Positions 27,976 to 31,613 of a stretch of 31,613 nucleotides of DNA are shown here, in pieces. How positions within the stretch are numbered: position 1 is the first letter of the stretch; every line of letters starts with the position of its first letter. Where the stretch lies: contig NW_019773898.1 in assembly GCF_001039355.2 (NCBI RefSeq), positions 4,183 to 35,795 on the forward strand, read 5' to 3'. Position numbers and translations under genes: made by a program. A model generated the notes under the pieces. That model searched no databases and had not been told where the DNA came from. It saw only the letters and a program-made list of their open reading frames with translations. This stretch comes from Lingula anatina. Taxonomy: Eukaryota > Brachiopoda > Lingulata > Lingulida > Lingulidae.

Positions 27976-28539
27976 GAGGGCATGCAGGCAGTCATACAAT
28001 TCACTGCCCCCTCCTCATCAGCGTGACCCTCCCCTATCCACCCCCAGACACCTGCCACACAACATAGCCTGACTCTATTGTAAGTCATCAAAATGAAACC
28101 CGAGCTCAAAAAACTGGTGTCCTCAAATTATTCCACAAAAGGTCAGGCATGATCTCAGACCCATTTTTTAATACATTGCAAAGGATCATTTATATCTGCT
28201 GAGGGCCCTGAACATGAGTATGTATGGTGTGATAGTCAGGGATCATTGGCAACACTAAAAATGCAATGTATAGGAGCACTGGCTATTATTATATGTAGTT
28301 GATGAAAACCTTAAACATGTGTGACATACACAGTGAATCAGTCCAGGGTCTTTTTATATTGATATCATACGGGGCCGCTCTGACACTGAATTCTACCTGT
28401 ATGAATTAAGAAGCATTCAACACTACTTTATACCAGAGGCCACTAGAACTTTAAAAAAAATTCTATACAAAACTTCTTGCTGCATAGCACACCGATGAGA
28501 CTGCCATTTAGTGAAAAAGTTGTAAAATATGGCTTGAGG

Positions 28540-28645
28540 NCCTGCAAAGGAGGCTGCTATGGGAGCGGGGACTGCTAGGGAGACTGCAAAGCAGGCTCCA
28601 TGGGGGGACTGTAAAGGAGACTGCAAGCAGACTGCAAAGGGGACT
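28540..28645. repeat. Short minisatellite, GACTGCAAAG-like units
   Basis: Imperfect units of about 10-18 bp built on GGAGACTGCAAAG/GGGGACTG repeat six to eight times. An N lies at 28540. Confidence 0.75.
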
Positions 28646-31066
28646 ACTTTTCTAGCTGGGGTCATATCATATGTAGTTTATGGTATAGAAAAAAAAGAGA
28701 CATAAATTTCCTTCTCGTTTCAATGACAACAGTGTGAGAGCACTTGAAAATTTTAATTTGTACTGGCACCCTTTTATCATAATGTGTCTTTAAGAGTGAC
28801 TTATCACCCTGCACCACTCCTTTAATGTTATAAATTAATGTGTTGAATATATTTGGTCCATCATAGACATTTAAAGAATACTATTCATAGCAGTTTGTAT
28901 GGCCCTTAATACTGCTATACTGATAAACTGTTTTCACATGACGAGAAGCATGTTTTTAAACTATACACATTTATACTACTCATTTGTCTCATTTTCAATC
29001 TCTTCCTGTATCTACAGCAACAATTTAAATCCACATTTCTACATTGGCTTCACCTGTTGGAATGCCTGTCATTTAAGGTCTTACCTGAATCATCAGCAGC
29101 GTCAGAAAAGGACAATGTCCTTGCACTAGAGGTAATAGCAAAATACATGATGGTTGTTACTTTTGTCTACCAATTACTGGGACTGTTGACGTCAAGCTAA
29201 AACAGATGCACTTGTAGTTCAACTTTGGTCAATATCATCATTCCTAGCTGTGACTTGTAGTCTTCCAATAATTCGCACCAATTTTTGACATACTGCTGAA
29301 GTTTTACAAAGCTGCCATACATGTCATCCATGAAAAGATAGACCACTGAAGTTTTAAAATGGTTCAAACTTAATGACGAGACTGACATGCAATCACCTGA
29401 CTTCTAAACCAGCACCTGTAGTCCACAATAGTTCAGTATATCGAGGAATGCTCCACTTTAAATCAAGGCTCATCATTCTCATGTGAAAATAATGTCTTCA
29501 GGTTAAAGACAACAATGCTCTGCATTCAAATCGCGTGTCTGATAATCTGATAAATCATACATTTGTATCAGAGATGAGCACGGAATATGGCCATCTGTCA
29601 GTTGCTTTACATATCAAATGTATGTTGTGGGCAAAACACATATATGACCACAGAAACTGTGACCTTGAGAATATTTTCACAGTAAAAAAGAAAATCTTGA
29701 ATTGCTGTTTCTCAGTAAGATAAGCTACAAGACAGGCAGGAAGGACTTGGAACTCTGGGACTAACTATCCACATCTGTCCCCGATATCATTTCAGCCATC
29801 TTTTCCACCAATAATATTCCTATATATTCCTTAATTCTGACATTTGTTTAGTAAAAACTTGCGTTTTGCTCTGTGTCTCTCTGTAATTATATACATTAAA
29901 CACTGTCAGACATGTACTTCAGCAGACATATACTGTAATGGTCATGATGTATAGGACAAATCTCTCCAGTGAAGCAAATAATTTAATACAGCTTGTCAAA
30001 GCAGTGTCCCTAACAGCGAAACAACAAAGGAAACAGATTGAATTCTCCCGTTTTAAAATCACTTGCTGTTGACTTGATAGCGTTGTGGTGACATCTTTGT
30101 CCCCTCGGGGTATCTCCCCTTTGAGTTCAAACATAAACTATAAAGTATGTGTGAGTGGGTGCTTGCCACAACCTGTCTCTCTTCGGCTGATGGTGCATTA
30201 ACGTCAGGCAGATTAAACTCCTCTCCTCCTGAATAATGATTATCCATATATAGCGCGTGTTGCCCAACTTTGCATCATCTCATCCTTTTCTGTCTCAACA
30301 GGTGGGCTATATATACATATAGAGAGGTGCAACATATTTATAACTGCGCACAACAATGCAGACTAGAGTTTCTTCCTACCTTTGAAGGATTAATCCCAGA
30401 TTTAGATCATTAATGTTGGATTCCCTCTCATAACTGTGACAGCAAGACTCATGTTTCCTTAATCACTAAATCACCTGGCATGAAGCTATGTACAGTAATG
30501 AGAGTACAGCACTATCCCTGTAATGTTGCATGTCTTAATTGGAGCTGGAATGTCTCAATATTGCAACCCGCCAATTATCTCACCACAACCGCGTCTTAAT
30601 TCAGGACACCTGTATGGCGGAATTCCTCTTGCTTTCATCCACAGACACAGGTAGAAATATCTGTAGCTATATTTGCAGACACTTAAAGCAGACTAGGCTT
30701 ACTATTTTTAACAGTCTCTACACATACAAGTTATCTCCAGAGCTGATCTCCTTGATTCTTTTTCAAACTGCTGAAGATGAAATGATCTTCCTGTGTCTCA
30801 GTCAGCTCCTGCGATAAAATTACCCGACAAAACTTTCTCTTTGCCAAAAACAACCTTTCTTATATTAACACCATAGACTTTATGCTTGCTAGCAGTTAAG
30901 AATAAAGATTCTCCACTTCTATAACATTATGGAAGTCTGCAGACCACTGTTCCTTCCATCCAGTCACTGGATATTTCATCAGACATATTTTCGCAGCAGA
31001 TATCAGCCATGAACAACTGTCAGTATATAAGCCCATCTGTTGCATCCTTGCACCGACTCACCTGTT

Positions 31067-31160
31067 GTGTCAGCATCCAGGCGATACAGACGGCACTGTT
31101 CTGTTTGGGGGGCCGGCGTAGAGAGGAATGCCGACCCCTGAACAACCTGATGTTCAACTG
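31067..31160 (-). CDS. FBXL7: Candidate upstream FBXL7 exon
   Basis: On the minus strand an open frame reads SAFLSTPAPQTEQCRLYR and on to DADTT, then meets a strong donor (ACAACAG then GTGAGT). It ends one base into a codon, exactly the phase needed by the exon at 26087 (joined G plus AC gives Asp, then NL). There is no in-frame ATG and an in-frame stop lies near 31245, so if real it is internal. Its 5' limit is uncertain; AG sites at about 31161 and 31147 are options. FBXL7 N-termini are poorly conserved, so homology gives no help. Confidence 0.4.
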
Positions 31161-31229
31161 AGATATCAGACTGACGGGTCCATCCCCTTTTGACCTCTGA
31201 CCTCTCTACAAATACCCCTTGGCCCAAAA

Positions 31230-31613
31230 TACCAATTACATATTATATATCAATTTGTCCTTTGAATGTCTTAATCTTTAAGTATGACCCAAGTTCCTGT
31301 TGTCTTATTCCAATATAATTTCTCTTTCAAATTTCTTTCTTTAAGAAATATTGGTTATAAATATTTACAAATTTGTAAGTAAATATGTCTCTTGGCTGTA
31401 TAAAATTTTTTCCTATTGCAACATTTCAAGGCAAAAAAGTCAGCAGCACAGTTACTATGACATAAACTTGTATCAGACCAAAATTACACAATGTCACTCC
31501 TGTTCATAAGGTCTTCCATGCAGTTGCCAAATAGCAAAAAACTTCTGTCTCCTTTACAGTTCAGTCTAAAACCTGTCCCTCCCAGACTTTTAAATCATCA
31601 CTGAATGCTTTTA
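31230..31613. other. AT-rich end of window, no feature seen
   Basis: No open frame, repeat element or RNA gene can be supported here. It is probably FBXL7 intron or 5' flank. Confidence 0.5.

Larger units (their letters stand above)
26088..31066 (-). other. Large 5' intron of FBXL7
   Basis: Nearly 5 kb upstream of the first clear FBXL7 exon. It contains GA-rich tracts (26733-26826 and 27757-27776), a CAGA tract (about 27921-27975), a GACTGCAAAG-type minisatellite (28540-28645, with an N at 28540) and otherwise AT-rich sequence. Open frames here coincide with simple repeats or lack coding features. Confidence 0.6.

Noticed and set aside
27676-28109. Overlapping Ser/Leu- or Val/Cys-rich frames on the minus strand
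   Set aside because: These are translations of GA and CAGA simple repeats, with no coding signal.
30170-30247. Minus-strand ATG frame MDNHYSGGEEFNLPDVNAPS near a TATA-like ATATATAG/CTATATAT stretch as an FBXL7 start
   Set aside because: The plausible donor (ACAG then GTTGTG) leaves phase 0, whereas the next FBXL7 exon needs phase 1.

Overview
The window is animal nuclear DNA. It is AT-rich, its genes have many short exons with GT-AG introns, and it carries many microsatellites and small fold-back transposons. Gene content and intron style suggest an invertebrate, plausibly a lophotrochozoan such as a mollusc. That placement is inference, because no marker in the window fixes the species. Three isolated N bases mark assembly ambiguities (18269, 22776, 28540).

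Layout. (1) 346-3397, plus strand: the last eight coding exons of a PLP-dependent acidic amino acid decarboxylase of the GAD/CSAD/GADL1 family; its 5' part lies before the window. (2) 4639-8803, plus strand: a complete eight-exon gene for peroxisomal trans-2-enoyl-CoA reductase (PECR), 296 residues, ending in the peroxisomal targeting tripeptide SKL. (3) 9986-19680, minus strand: a gene of about 18 exons for a protein of about 622 residues. It has a short coiled coil, long proline-rich stretches, a DUF4587-like motif (as in PRR29 and C21orf58) and a helical C-terminal half that I do not recognise. (4) 23688-26087, minus strand: two large exons of FBXL7, an F-box/leucine-rich-repeat subunit of SCF ubiquitin ligases, with a long disordered N-terminal region holding tandem DRNGY repeats. 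A candidate upstream exon lies near 31067.

The first two genes run head to tail. PECR and the DUF4587-like gene converge, and their 3' ends lie close together around 9.3-9.6 kb. FBXL7 and the DUF4587-like gene are in tandem on the minus strand, about 4 kb apart. The four genes do not form an obvious pathway, and nothing suggests co-transcription.

Mobile DNA is the main non-genic content. A 594-bp element at 10546-11139 has 79-bp terminal inverted repeats that differ at one position, flanked by a 9-bp direct duplication, which looks like a recent Mutator-type non-autonomous insertion. A second family of small fold-back elements occurs in introns of the decarboxylase gene (3021-3190) and of PECR (about 5933-6107). 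A further inverted-repeat element (5711-5935) abuts the PECR copy and shares its terminal motif. I found no convincing new multi-gene system. The least explained items are the DUF4587-like protein, the two element families and the FBXL7 repeat tract.
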